Shown here in pieces: positions 22,046 through 35,523 of a stretch of 64,000 bases of DNA. Under the pieces are notes generated by a model. The model ran no database searches and had not been told where the DNA came from. It saw only the letters and a program-made list of their open reading frames with translations. The translations under genes and the position numbers were made by a program. Positions within the stretch are counted from its first letter, which is position 1. Each line of letters starts with the position of its first letter. This DNA comes from Anthopleura xanthogrammica. Its lineage: Eukaryota; Cnidaria; Anthozoa; Actiniaria; Actiniidae. The stretch lies in the NCBI GenBank assembly GCA_964019055.1, contig OZ025223.1, forward strand, positions 7,189,263-7,253,262. The letters run 5' to 3'.

Positions 22046-25000
22046 ATGTCAAATCTACAAGATCAGTCAGGAAGACCGAAGACTGTCTTGCAAGAACCGT
22101 GCGCCGTGAGCCACGACGAGACCCTTCATGTCTCGACAACAGCATGCGTGGAACAAAACATCTCCACTCAAGCAAGCATGCTCGGTGTAAACTGTAAGTA
22201 GTTGTCTTTTTGTTGATATCATTATAAAATAATATGGGACGCATTTTGGAACGAGATTTGAATATTAATTATGCAGATTCTTGACGCGCGTAAAAGTAAA
22301 GAGAGCAAAAGCGCGCGGGTAAAAAGAAAACACAAGAAGAAGGGAGAGGGAAAAAACAAACAAACAAAAGAAAAAGAAGAAGAAAACCGGAAAACCACCA
22401 AGAAATACTGATAAAAAGGTTACTTAAATACATGAATGGTATGATAATAAAATTTCAAAAAAGTCAAATAGACTTTCTTCAGTTGTCCTCTTGTCTTCTT
22501 TCCTTACTACATGCACGAGAAATAGGCAGCTAAGTTGGAAGATGTAGACTGAAAACACTAGACTCTACTAAAGAAATGATTTGGGGGAAATGAGGAAAGG
22601 ATTTAAATGAACGGACAATATTCTAATCCACCTTTTCTTATTTCTTTTTCGATCATTCTTCTTAAAGTATGTTGTTTACAGACTACTTATGTATCCGTTT
22701 AAAACAAACACAGGCAGTGCGCGTAAGATTTGATTGGAGTATTGGACTGGCCGCCGATAATGTGTACTGCGCAAAGCATTTCTATCGTTAAGTGCTGAAT
22801 TTGCACAATAAAATAATTCTTTGCAATAGTTCTGCGGGCATGCATGTTGATTCTTACTGAGGGGGAAAACCGGAGAACTCGGAGAAAAACAGCACATCAC
22901 TGAGCAAACTTAACTCATAGATGTTCCATATAGCTTTTTATGTCGTTTTTCGATACAACAAAAGAGTGGTCACATCTTTTGCAGATCAAGAACAAAGTTT
23001 AAGAAAGCTAAGAAAAGGTTTTAAGTGCTACTGCAATTTGCTCTTCATATTCAAGAATAAGAATTTTGAAAGGAAAGAGATCACAAATTCTTTACAGTCG
23101 ATTATCTTTATGACAACCTCGTTACATTGTTACATTAAGAAGAATCTTAACTATAACATAGCTATCAGATTCTAAAAACTTAGACGATAATAATGTAAGC
23201 AAGCGCGATAAGGGACCATGACTTGTGCTAGTAGACCGCTATTCTATTCGCTGCTTAAAAACAAACATTAACCACTTACTGAAAGAGTCCACTGATCGCG
23301 ATGAATATCCGGAAAGTCTCACTAGCTGCTACCAATAGCTAGTAATTAAAACCAGTTATAAAATTTCCTGAATGTATAACGTAGTCTAAATCTCATCGTA
23401 ACTGACAAAAACCTCTTGTTGAACGGAAAAACAGATATACAGTTTTTGTAACTTTTATGTTGTTTGGCATTATCCTGACTCTTTTTTAAAGTATAAAACA
23501 TGTTTGAGGAATAGTCACGTGATCTATTAGTGCAAGTCATGTGTCACGTGCTGTGTATGTCACGTGATGTTTATGTTTTTATCCTAATTTATGATGACAG
23601 CTGTACAAGAAAAAGAGACACCAATCACCACACTTGTGGAGAGCCACCAGACAGACTCATCAGCAGGACCTGCGTCCACAATACTCTCCACTATGAGCAG
23701 CATGAAACTGCGTGACATCATGGGCAAAATGAGTTCCTGCCTCTTTGGATGGAGCTGGAGACAAGTGAGTCTGTTTAACCTGACGGGAAAGGATACAGTT
23801 ACAGAAAAACCTACTGTGTACATTAATCCATGCACTGCGATTGTGCCTGTGAGAATGCAAGAGCTGTTCTTCCCGTGCAGCTTATTGGAAGACACCGTTA
23901 GCTGCAATCAAGAAGTAGAGGAATCAGTGGCCATTCCTCCTCAGCCCAGTCCAGCTGAACTACAGCTGCGCCTCCAACTAACCGGGATCTGTGATATCAC
24001 GGCTCGTTTATGTGTAGTATTCAGACCGGAATGTATAGTTGAAGTTGATTGTACCATCCTAAACTTCGAGGCCATTGCTGATGGATTGAGACGTATTGGT
24101 CTGCGACTACCAACCAGATCAACTGCTAGTAAACTTGCAATCATGCCACCTCCGTCATCAGCTGTGCAAGTAGCTGCTACATCAGAGGCTCAGCCTGTTG
24201 ACTGCGACAATCATGAGATAGCGCTTGACGTCAGCTTATTGGAAGACACCGTTAGCTGCAACCAAGAAGTAGAGGAATTTGTGGCAATTCCACCTCAGCC
24301 CAGTCCAGCTAAACTAGTGCTGTACCTCCAACTTCCAGGGGTCTGTGACATCACAGCTCGTTTATGTGTAATATTCAGACCGGAATGTATCGCTGAAGTG
24401 GATTGTACCATCCTAAACTTCGAGGCGATTGTTGATGGCATGACACGGATTGGTCTGCGACAACCGACCCCATCAACTGCTAGCGCTAGTACACTTGCAA
24501 TCATGCCACCTCCGTCGTCAGCTGTGCAAGTAGCTGCTACATCAGAGGCTCAGCCAGTTGACTGCGACAGTCATGAGATAGCGCTTGATGTCAGCTTATT
24601 GGAGGACACCACTAGCTACAACCAAGTAGTAGAGGAATCAATGGTCATTCCTCCTCAGCCCAGTCAAGCTGAACTAGAGCTGTGCCAGATTTCACCACCA
24701 ATCGAATCAATTATTAACTCACCTGATTCCACGACACGTCAGCAAGTGGCTGTTTCATCAGAGGTTCAATCTTTTGACTGTATGAAGTACGAGATGGCAC
24801 TCCATGCCATTCACCAAGAAACACCGCAAGGAGAATACCATGAGGTTCAGCCTGTTGACTGTGACAATCAAGAGATGGCGCTTGACATCAACTTATTGGA
24901 GGACACTACTAGCAGCTGTAACCAAGTAGTAGAGGAATCATTGGCCATTCCTCCTCACCCCAATCCAGCTGAACTAGAGCTGCGCCTCCAATTCCCAGGA

Positions 25001-28000
25001 ATCTGTGACATCACAGCTCGTTTGTGCGTAGTATTCTGGCCGGAAGGCATAGCTGAAGTGTATGTTTCCATCCTGAAGTTCGTGGCCATTGCTGATGATA
25101 TAAGAGAGATTGATTTTCAATTACCAATCGAATCAATTCTTAGCTCACCTGAATTCATGTCACTTCAGCAAGTGGCTGTTATGTCAGAGGTTCAGTGTGT
25201 TGACCGTGACAATTACGAGATGGCACTAGAAACACCGCAAGGAGAAGACCATGGGGTTCATCGTGTTCAACATTCCAGCATTCCAGCTCCGACTGCTACC
25301 GACGAAGCAATGACAATCAACATTGAAGAAATCTGTTCACGTCTTGCTTCCATGTCAGGTTACGACGATGTCATTCTGCCTGTTTCTAAGGTAGCTGCCT
25401 CCCAGGACGGTGCTGACTTGAAAGGGTCTGAAATATTCTTTGGAAAGGCAGTTCAACGTGAAGAGGACAATATGGTAGCAGAGAAGGTAGCCTCAGGTAA
25501 AGATGTACCAACAACATCAGATGATCATTCCAGCGCATATAATCCCACTACCGCAGCTACAGTACAAGGAGACGACTTAGACGAACTCTGCTCTCGTCTC
25601 GCTTCCATCGATGCCAGCCTTCCTGCCTCTGAGTCGACTTCCTGCAAGAACGAAGTTGACTTCAAAGGGTTGGAAGTATTCTTTGGAAAGACGATTAAAA
25701 GTGAGGACAACAACCGTGGTGCAGAGAGAGCAGCCTCGGAAAATGTTTTACCAACACCATCAGAGCAGTTTTTGGCCGTGTTGCGCGAGTTCTATCCTCT
25801 ACCAACACAAGTAGCAAATACTCCAGAAGCTGAGGTTGAATCTAATGACTGTGCGAATAGTGACGCTTCTCAAACAAACTATCCTCATCTTGTACTCGTA
25901 CAGGATCAAGGAGAGGTTAAGAAGGACTTGACGCACAACAGTTACAAGAGCCAGAAGTGTTCAAACCAAGAGGAAATGTCATCCCAATCAGAAAAACCTG
26001 TACAGGAGTCAGTAGAAGTTGCGCCCACAGAATCTAGAGAAGAATTCAAGCCCCTGGATGAAGTAAATCATCAGAATGTTGGATGTCGACAAACGACTGA
26101 AGAAGGTGTGCCATCTGCTACATTTGTAAGCACACAATGTGCCTTGCAGCAGCAGGAAGAGCAGGAAGCAGTGAATGCTAAACCAGGGCTGCCTTCAGAA
26201 GGGATTCAGCTTCAGGATGACGTCAGTACAGTAGTCCTAGAAAACCATGTAGAAGAAAAGCCTACGAAAGATCAAACAGTTACTAAATGTACAAGATCAT
26301 CTCCTTTCGTAGAGAAAGTACAACACACAGGAAATGTTGAGGCAGATCCATCTGAAGAAAAAGATCAACTATCTGACAGTGTAACCGCGTTTAGTCACGC
26401 AACACAACACGCTCAGCCAACGTATGACGCACTCGCAGAAGTTGTGATGAGAGGGATCAAAGAAATAAGAAAGTCTGTAGATGTCACTGTAAGGGGAATA
26501 GAGAATGTACCACTGGAAGGCCCAACTGAAAGAAGACGAAAAAGGAGTCATGAGGATGAAAGTAATCAGTTGTTATCTAAAGACATCGAAATCGAGAAAA
26601 CTGAGGCGGAAGCACTTAGCACAAGTAAAACAAGAGACTCACAGCTGGTTACACAAAGGTATCCCAGTGATGTGCATCAAGCTCTTATGACACAGACAGT
26701 CGATCTTCTGGAAAGAGGGATAGTGCTAGTATCAGACGATGGCTCATTCAAAGCTGTTGTAAACCCCAGTTCTGTTTCAAAAATCGGGTGTGCACTCACA
26801 GGAAACAACTTTTCAAGACACTTCAAACGTTATGATAATGACGTACTACCACAAGACTTGAAGCAGAAGGTGATTGAAAGGGCAGAACTTGTTGCAAGAG
26901 AGCATCAGGATAGAGCACTGGAAGGCCTGGCAGAAATACCTATATTTACCTTGTCTGAGATACAACACTATGACTGTAATGGTGACTACATCATGGAAGA
27001 CGTTTCTTCATCCAATACTCCTGTGTATCCTTTCACGGGAATCCGGCCAACACAAATACACCAGTGTTTCGTCAATCCATTCCAGACTGGTATTACTCCT
27101 CAGGGTCTCCTCACCTCTGGTATGCACACCCCTTTTCAGATGATACAACAGTATCAGTATAAAGTCGATGACATCGAGATGATTGACGTTGATGAGTTAC
27201 ATATGGACATTGATGAAAGTATTGAAGACGTGTTCATGGAATGTGATCATGAGAATCAGACAGATTGTCCTTATTGCTCACAAATAAGCCTCAGCTTGCT
27301 TGCGTCTTTGCCAACCAAGTACGCCATCAGTAGACGAGCCATTTACTCACTACTAGATGAGAGACCTCTGAATCCTGAAATACCATCTTGGAGTTTAAAA
27401 CAACGAACCAAGAAATCCTGGTTTGCTTATAACACTTTCAGCTTTCGACCAGAGTTTGACGAACCTTCAGGAGATTTGTTCAGGAAAGACAGAGTAATCT
27501 ATTCACTACTGGATGAAAGACCATTAAATCCTGCACTCTCGCCTTCTCTAGCAAGACAAAGCACAATGAAGTCATGGCTTGCTTATAACACCTTCAGCTT
27601 TAGAGAAGGGGATCTTGTGCCTATTGGGAGCAAGTGTAACTGTATGCAGACTGAAATCCCTGTCCAGGCCGCAAGCCAAGCTGCAAATACTGTTCCATCG
27701 ACAGTTGAGCCATGGCCAAAGCTGGAGCAGGTTTTCAAACCTGTTTTGCCTTGTACACTAGAGCAGAACACCACCGCATCAAAGTCTCCATTCAACACCT
27801 TTAGCTTTAGCTTTGGAGACCACAATTCCCAGCAAGCGTCAATCTTCGGGGAGAACAAGCAGGAGTCAGTCTTTTCCTTCGGGAAGGCAGAACAAGCAGT
27901 ATCTCCAACAGAACCAAGGACGGTATCATCAGAAGTTTCTTGGAAAGACTTTAGCTTCCGAGAAGAAGATGACCCTAAACATGTGGCATTCCTTGGAGAA

Positions 28001-31000
28001 AGCAAACAGGAGTCAGTGTTTTCTTTCGGGAAGACAGAACAACCAGTACCTCCAACAGAACCAGTGACGATATCATCAGGGGTTTCTTGGGAAGACTTTA
28101 GCTTCCGAGAAGAAGATGATCCTAAACATGTGGCATTGACATCTTCCCTCTTACAAGCTGAAGAAGATGAATCCCATGACACCAAACAACTGCCAACTGA
28201 TCTCTCACTCGAACCAGCAGAACAAGCTGTGAACGATAAAACGCTGACTTTTGCACTTGGACAGGAGGAACAACCTGTATTTCCTGTAAGTGAAGACAAT
28301 GACTCGACCAGCAGTGAAACTGAAAGTCACGATGAGGATTTGTTTGACCTCAATGATGAAAACGAGGAGCTAGTAATTAAAGAAATCATCGATGCTGTAA
28401 AATCGAGACTAAAAGAAAGCAAGGCAAACTTGCCCGAGAGCGAAGAATCGAGTAACATCTCTGTTGAGAGTGAACCAGTCAAGGACAACATAACATCCAG
28501 CAAAGTAGAATCAGTCACCAAACAAGGTGTTTTTGATGGACAAAAAGTTGAGTTAAAAACAAACTCCGAGGCAACGGATAAAGTAGACGGTACGGGACAA
28601 AGTCAAGCCACAAATCATGTTTCTCAAGATGCATCTCAAACCGCACAACAAGAGACGTGTAAAGATATTGCTGAGCCACCAAGCAAACTAACAATTTCTC
28701 ATTCCAAATCCATCAACAAGAGAACCGAGCCATATCCCACACAAACTGGTTCTGGACTTGCGGCTTTCTTACGTCGTCGTCGTGTGAAAGTGGTCGAGCA
28801 TGACAGGCTTAAAACACTTCAGGTATCAACCCAAGTGAGTCATGGTGACACAGACGCTGATTCGTCAAAACCAGTGACTGTTTTGACAGAAAATGTGCAA
28901 CGTAAAGTGGTTTCGTTGAAGTCACTGACTGGGAATACAAAGACTCCTCCATCGAGTAAGCGTGATCTATCGATAACAATTGCTCCATCTGATGATGAAG
29001 ATCGTAAAGTTATTTCGTTGAAGTCAATGCCTCACGACAAGAAGCCAGATTCACCAACAGCTTCGTCAATTGCTGTACCATCTGTCCAATCAGAAGTGAA
29101 CAGCAGTAACAAGAAAGTCTCGTTGAAATCATTGCATCAGACAAAGAAGAAAGAACCTGATGTGAAAGGCAGTGAGATGGATCGCTTGAAGTCAAGGACT
29201 CAAAGTAAAGACTCAGATGCATTGAGTAAATCAACTCCATCCCAGACCACATCAGCTGGTTCTGGCACTGTGAACAACATTAAGCGGGTGTCCTTCGCAC
29301 AAAGTGACAGAACAGAGCGAGAAACAAGTACAAATGCGTCACAACCAACTGCCTCCTCTGTCGCAGAGAAGCGTGGTAAAGTGATATCCTTGAGGTCTGT
29401 GATACAAAGTAAGAAGGTGGATCCAATTAGCAAGTCTTCTTCAAGTGAATCACATGTAAAACCCATTCAAGGGGCTTTCATAAAGCATTTGAATCAAGCT
29501 AAGACATCAGAACAGATAAGCAAGCCCACTCCCGAAGAGGGAAGCAGTAAACTCGCGTCCTCAAAGTCACCGACTCAAAGTCCAAAGGCAGATTCAATGA
29601 GCAACTCTATTCCGCAATTACCACTTGTTTCCTCTGGTGCGGAAAACAACGAGGTGGTCTCATTGAATACTTTGCCCAAAGGTAGAAACACAGAAGCATC
29701 GAGCAAGTCGACTCATTCTGTAGCCCCTGCACCATCTGGTGTGAAGAAGGTAGTTTCCTTGAAGTCTTTGAAGGATGAACAAGTGAAGAACGCAGTAGCA
29801 TCTGTACCACAAGTGTCTTCTGATGTGAACAAAGATGACAGCAAAGAAAGTTCCTGTGCATATGTGGTCAAGAACAAAGTAGTTTTGTTAAAACCAGCAA
29901 CACAATGCAAGAAAGTGGACTCGATAAAAGAGCCTGCATCATATGCGCCACCCGTTTGTTCTAAAATTGAAACCAGCGACATAAAAGACTCAGTAAAATC
30001 AATGGAACAATCTAACGCCGCGGATCCACTCAAAGACTCTTCTACGTCTAAATCCCTTTCCGCTGTTAAAGCGAAAGAAAGAAGAATGGTCTCGTTGAAG
30101 TCATTGACTCGAGGCTGCAAATCTGAACCACTGAACAAGGCTGCTGTGTCTCCACCACAAGTTTCTACTGTGACAGAAAGCAGTGCTAAAAAGGTCACTA
30201 AGTCAACTGACGTAAAAGAAAAGAAAAGTGCATCAAACAAGTCTTCCCCGTCTAAAGCACAAGTTCCCAAGGAGAAAAACGCCAAAGTAGTAGCCATGGA
30301 GACGGCGGCATCACAAGTTTCTTGTGTCGGAAAAACTGGCAGTGCTAGAAAAGTCGCTTTCAAGTCAACCCATGAAAGACAAAAGGAAGACACATTGATC
30401 AAGTCTTCTCCACCAACAGCACCTGTTTCTTCCGAGAAGAAAGCTGAAATGGTAACGTTGAAGAAGGAATCACACGCTTCTTCTGTCGCAGAATCTAGCT
30501 GTGCTAGAGTAGTTCCTCTCAAATATAAGTTACAGAAGAAAGACGAACTGAAAATGTCATCTACAGAACCTGTATCTTGTACGGGGAAAACCAACGTGGT
30601 GTCCTTGAAGTCGTTGTTACAAAGTGAGAAGGACGGTCCATTGAGCAAGTCTTCTTCGTCCAAATCACCAAGCTCCTGTGATATGCAGAAAAGTGAACTG
30701 ATGTCATTCAAGTCTGTGACGAAAAGAGATAAGGCGATTCCAGTCAGGAGTAAGTCACGTGTTCCACGCAAAGTGGAAACCAACGTGGCTTCACTGGAGG
30801 CATTGAACCACAGTAAGACTGCAGATGTCAAGAGCAATGGTTCTGCTAATGGACATCAGCAACATACCGTCAGTGAACCTTCCAATTCTGGTAAGTTGAG
30901 TTCCATCTTATCCTATAGCATTTATGTATATAAGTCTTAGCTTTCTCCTTGATTTTATTTTTCTTAGAAAAACACAAATAAATAAAAACAGCATCCTGAT

Positions 31001-32929
31001 CAACTGCACTGCATACATAATAAGTAGTTACCGCGATCCACCAGCCCAGCACAAAAAGGATATGACGCGCAAACATATTTGTACCCAAACTAGACTAGAG
31101 TGAACCACGTTTGGTTTTCTATCCAAGAAAAAGCATTTGCAAAAACCAAATTCTTAGGCTCATACCATTTATTTGAATACTTGAAGAAATTTTCACAATT
31201 TGAGTTTCTTAACTTATCTTTCAGGCGAGCAAAAATCATTCCAAACCATGACTTCGTCACACAAACGAGAACTGGATGAAATGTTGGAGGAGGATCAGCT
31301 GAGTGATATAGAACGCCTGAGAAAATTTAACAGCAGAAGACGAAAGCCTTCTAGTGGAACACCCAGGAAAGCAAACGTGAATCCCAAGTCAGTAGGCAAC
31401 AGTGGTGACGTTGATAACAATAAAAACAGCGAGGCTAACAAGGCTGTCAAGTTAGTCAAGACTGATATTGTACAAGATACAAGCATCGCAAAGCGCAAGT
31501 CAGTAACTACAAAACAAGTTAAGCCAATATCACTTGCTGTTGATGTGAATACAGTAAAGAATGAGAGCACCTCAAAGTGGAAACCAGGAACACTGGAAAA
31601 GACAACACCATCACCTGAAGGAAGATTCGCTGTTACTGATGTTCCTAAAAGTACCAGCAACACAATGTCCAGCCAAAGAACTTCACAGGAGTCTAATCTA
31701 ACATCTCATGTGAAAACAGACGATGTGATTTTGAGTGCAACTGGCGGCAGCGTCGTGCAGTCGAGTCCAGCCATACCAAATCCAAATCCATTACCTCCTG
31801 CAGAAGTTGCAGAAGGAAAAACAGCAAATACGGTCGATATGAATGTCGCACAGTCCAGCCGAAGTACAACACCAACTAGAACTGAACCATCGCCTCTACA
31901 TGACACAGAGACTGTCAGCAAAGACGCATGCGCAAGCAATACGGCTGAGTCTAACAAGGCAAAGGACAGCTCAGAGAAGTCATACCTACCTGAGCCCGAA
32001 CAAAGTTCGTCGTCCATGGATTTGGTAAGGAGACTCTACGCTTTCTGCAAAATTTTGAGCTCAAATGATTCATACTTTGTATGGACAAAATTGTAATATT
32101 ATTCATAGAAACGAATGGCAAAATAATCGAGGCCTTATTGATGTTCTTGTGAACATACCTTCATAAAAATGTTAATATTCGTTATTTTTCTAAAGGTTAA
32201 AGAACCATTATGCCTGGCTGGAGTTGTTGCTCTTTCTGGTGAAGTTGTAAACAGCGAGCAAATACCCGAACTTCCACCTGGTGAGTATCATCGTGTAAGA
32301 ACTTTAAAACAAACAATCGCTGAAGTCCATAGTTATGGACTTTAGACAATCATGCAACATTCAAAATTAAAGGAGTCTAATACACGTACACCGATAAATT
32401 GTTTTCCAATTCGAACCAATTGTCATTCCCTTGAGTATTATTTCTTTCGAGTTTTTCTTTTGCTATATAATTCTCCAGAAGATACAATGTGGATGAAAAC
32501 GAAACAAAAATTAATGCATGAGTTCTGAAATGGGAAAAAGATCAAGCTTTAGCTCGCTCAATGGAGCTAATGCAGTGTTATTTTCCTCAATCACGCGGGG
32601 CGCGGCCCTTCAATCATTTCCAGATGTTCTAGTGTTTTCTGCACGTAATCTCACTCCACCACTAAAGTTCCAACCCATTATTTATCTATGGTTTATTTTA
32701 TCTACTTCCTCTAGTTCCACAACTAGCAGCCAAAAATATAACACTAGGAAAACGAAAACTGGAAGACATGCACGATGAGGATGAGGAAATACCAACTGTT
32801 CAAAAGGAAAAACCAGTAGAAGAAGTGAAAAAGAAACGGCGCTGGAGAACAGTAGAAAAAACACCAGAAAATCATGAGCAACAAAACAAACCACGGCGAA
32901 TAGTCAGAAACAAGTTAAGAAAAGGCTGA
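22046..32929 (+). CDS. Giant repeat-rich protein, tandem copy 2 (complete, ~2845 aa)
   Basis: Coding exons: 22046-22193, 23601-30890, 31225-32024, 32196-32280 and 32715-32929. All introns are GT-AG and every phase matches, giving 2846 codons. The start is ATG at 22046 (AAAGATGT). An alternative ATGATG at 23591, just inside the first coding intron, is also in frame. Domains by residue: N-terminal repeats about 140-570 (three full, one shortened); paired CSRLAS/FFGK blocks; NLS-like RRRKRSHEDE near 1026; a non-repetitive block near 1070-1160; two IYSLLDERPLNP...YNTFSFR repeats and FSFG motifs near 1300-1560; about 20 VSLKSL-type motifs about 1815-2460, including KRVSFAQSD near 1943; a basic C-terminus (KKKRRWR). 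No transmembrane segment or signal peptide is seen. Function unknown; a nuclear, PP1-binding scaffold is a guess from motifs. Confidence 0.85.
22194..23515. other. First coding intron of copy 2
   Basis: Intron of 1407 bp (22194-23600) with GTAAGT donor and ATGATGACAG acceptor. Apart from the E-box cluster at its 3' end it holds no recognisable gene or repeat; short open frames carry no motif. Confidence 0.6.
23516..23566. promoter_or_regulatory. Triple CACGTG E-box cluster
   Basis: CACGTG occurs at 23516, 23545 and 23561, each as TCACGTG and two as TCACGTGAT. Such sites bind bHLH-ZIP factors of the MITF/TFE/USF type. They lie 25-75 bases before the in-frame ATGATG at 23591 and could mark an internal promoter for a shorter protein. 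Confidence 0.5.
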
Positions 32930-33151
32930 GAAAAAAAAAGATAATTTGAAAGATATTGTATATAATGTAAATAGAAAAAAAAATGTATTGTACATATATT
33001 GATTATCAAATAATCAAGTCTATACAGGGACGGCGGAGCACATTTAAAGTGGGGAGGGGGGGGGGGGAGGAGGAGAGGGGATGGGAGTATGAAAATTAAA
33101 GGGAAAAGGGGGAGGGAGTAAGATTAGAAATATGCCGTCCCTGCTATGGAG

Positions 33152-34640
33152 TAAAACTGAATACCAGGATCAATTCTGTCCTATTACACCCCCCTCACAT
33201 TACGATTTCCATATCTACAGAGGGGGAGAGGGTAATTAGATCCTGGTAATCAGTTATGAAGCCTTCCTTTCAAATATTTTTCATTCAAAAATCAGTTATT
33301 AGAATATGCTTACTTCTTAATAGATCAGAAAAATCAGAATTCATTTTTTAAGAAAATTATTTTTCAAAAAAAATCTGCAATTGTTTTCAAAAAAATAGAT
33401 AAATTACTCTGATAGTTTAAAATTTTGTATATAATTCCAAACAAACGAACAAAAATTTTATGATTATTGTACATATATTGATAATCAAGATATCTATTTA
33501 GTATAAAACTGAATACCAGGATCACTTTTACCCTACCCCACCCCCCTCCTATTATAATTTCCATCTACAGAGGGGGTGGGGGTATGGAGATCCTGGTAAT
33601 CAGTTATGAAGGCTTTTTTATAATGGTAATTGAACTAAGTGGAGTGCAATTTGGTCTGATATCAAACCCGCGATAACAAAATCACACGACCGCGTAGCGG
33701 GAGTGTGATTTGTAATCGCAAGTTTGATATCAGACCAAAATTGCACGACACGAAGTTCAATTATCACTTTATTATATCCATTTTGAAATCATACTAGATA
33801 GACACTAAATTTGTGATAAATACAAAAGAATTTATTCACAAATAGCCGGTATTTTGTTTCTTTTTGTAACAAAAAATTCCAGTCAAACTTGAAAAAAAGC
33901 TACATTTTATGTTCCTTATTTGCTATAATCTGATTGGCTGATTACATACAATCCTGTAATCTGATTGGTTACCTTTTCTAGTGTTGCATTGTGATTGGCT
34001 GACAAAAAGATGCGATTCGGACTCAAAATAGTGCGATTCGTGCTTGAATCAATCTACTGAGAGCCAATCAGATTACAGGATTCGCTAGTGATTTCAAAAT
34101 GGATATAATAAACTAAGATATTTTCTTTTAAAAATCAGTTATCTTTTTCTTATAAAATCAAAAAAATCTGAATATATTTTTTAGAGAAAAATTTATCTAT
34201 AGATTTATCTTCTATTTTCAAAAAAAATCTGCAACTTTTTTATGAAAAAAATAGATATGATTACTCTGACATGACAAGATGTTGTGTATATAATTTCAAA
34301 ACTAATATTCTGATATATTGTACATAGTATTGATAATCAATTTTTATTGATTACCAATAAAAAAATATATAGCAAAACTGAATACCAGGAACATTTTCTC
34401 CCTACCCCATCCCCCTCACATTACAATTTCCATCTACAGAGGGGGAGGGGGTAAGGAGATCCTGGTAGTCAGTTATGAAGTAAGCTTTCTTTTCTATGAT
34501 ATTTCAACGGATTGGGAAAAAAATCTAATCTCATTCAATTTGGCTTCTATTTTTGCAAACAAGAATGCCAATTTTCAATGAAATATCATAGAGAAGATTA
34601 ATTTGATATTGTAAATATTTGTAGAAAAACTAAATAAATA
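33152..34640. repeat. Array of three foldback units behind copy 2
   Basis: Palindromes of the CTGAATACCAGG family lie near 33155-33256, 33508-33606 and 34376-34477, with AT-rich spacers like those behind copy 1. The sequence stays alignable with the copy-1 flank up to the GAAAAACTAAATAAAT segment near 34625 (11022 in copy 1), so the array was present before the gene duplication. Confidence 0.8.
33620..34112. mobile_element. Palindromic insertions inside the copy-2 array
   Basis: Two linked palindromes. About 33628-33770 has TTGAACTAAGTGGAGTGCAA and TTTGATATCAGACC against their inverses. About 33772-34112 has TATATCCATTTTGAAATCA at the left and TGATTTCAAAATGGATATA at the right. Internal ATCCTGTAATCTGATTGG is also inverted near 34060. 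The segment is missing from the copy-1 array, so it inserted after the duplication. Confidence 0.7.
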
Positions 34641-35179
34641 TATTTTGTGAAAATCCAAAGCTGTGTAATTGAGTTTAGAAACTCTCTTGTTCACTCTACT
34701 TTCTTTCCTCTCTCTCTCTCCATTTTTGACCATGATGCAAGACTGACTTACTGTACCAATAAGCCATCCCCTTCTCTCCAGACATGCACACAATTCAAGA
34801 GGCCTGAAGGGGCGATCAGTGAATGGTTGTTGGTGATTGGCGATTGATTGCACAACCAAAGTGGAAAGATACATCTTCAATTGACAATTTCGCTAGAAGA
34901 CCAAGCCATACTACTTGTCATCAAAGGTAGATCTTTCAATAGTGCAGGAATAAGACCCCTAACCTCATGACATTTCATATCTAAACTACCATAATCTTTT
35001 TCAAAATCTCTTTTCATATCCAAAAGTTAAAACTTTTTTGAGAATACCAACAATGCACAACAAACAATGCTACCGAAAGGGATTCTGGAAGTGTAGGTAT
35101 AAAACGTCATCATGCTTGAGGCCCATTGTATAGGTATTTAAGAAATGAATATGAAGAAATTCTTCTTACCCCATACAGG
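34641..35179. other. End of duplicated unit and unique sequence
   Basis: Weak similarity to the copy-1 flank fades near 34730. No gene, RNA or repeat recognised in the remainder. Confidence 0.35.
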
Positions 35180-35346
35180 GCTCAAAATAATGGCCAGTCA
35201 TATGCCGGTCAAGATGTCCAGCGTATGATATTCTATTTCATTTTTTTTAAATATGACCGGTCAACATGTCTGTTCAAAACCGTATTTGACCAGTCAAATA
35301 CCAAATTTGGCCAGACATTGACCATTGACCGGCCATTATTTTGAGC
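35180..35346. mobile_element. MITE-like palindrome
   Basis: GCTCAAAATAATGGCC at 35180 and GGCCATTATTTTGAGC at the right end are perfect inverse ends. Internal GACCGGTCAA-type motifs also pair. Length ~166 bp. Confidence 0.75.
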
Positions 35347-35523
35347 AATTGCCTATCACGGATCACCATTCACCCCTAAGAGCTTTTCTGAAATAGCTGT
35401 AAACACACAGTTGCTGATGGGACATATATTTATCATTTTTAAAATTTTATTTCATAATTTTTTGAAAACAAATATAAAACTCCCCCAGTATACATGTTTT
35501 AAAAAAACCTTCGAAGTACAGTG

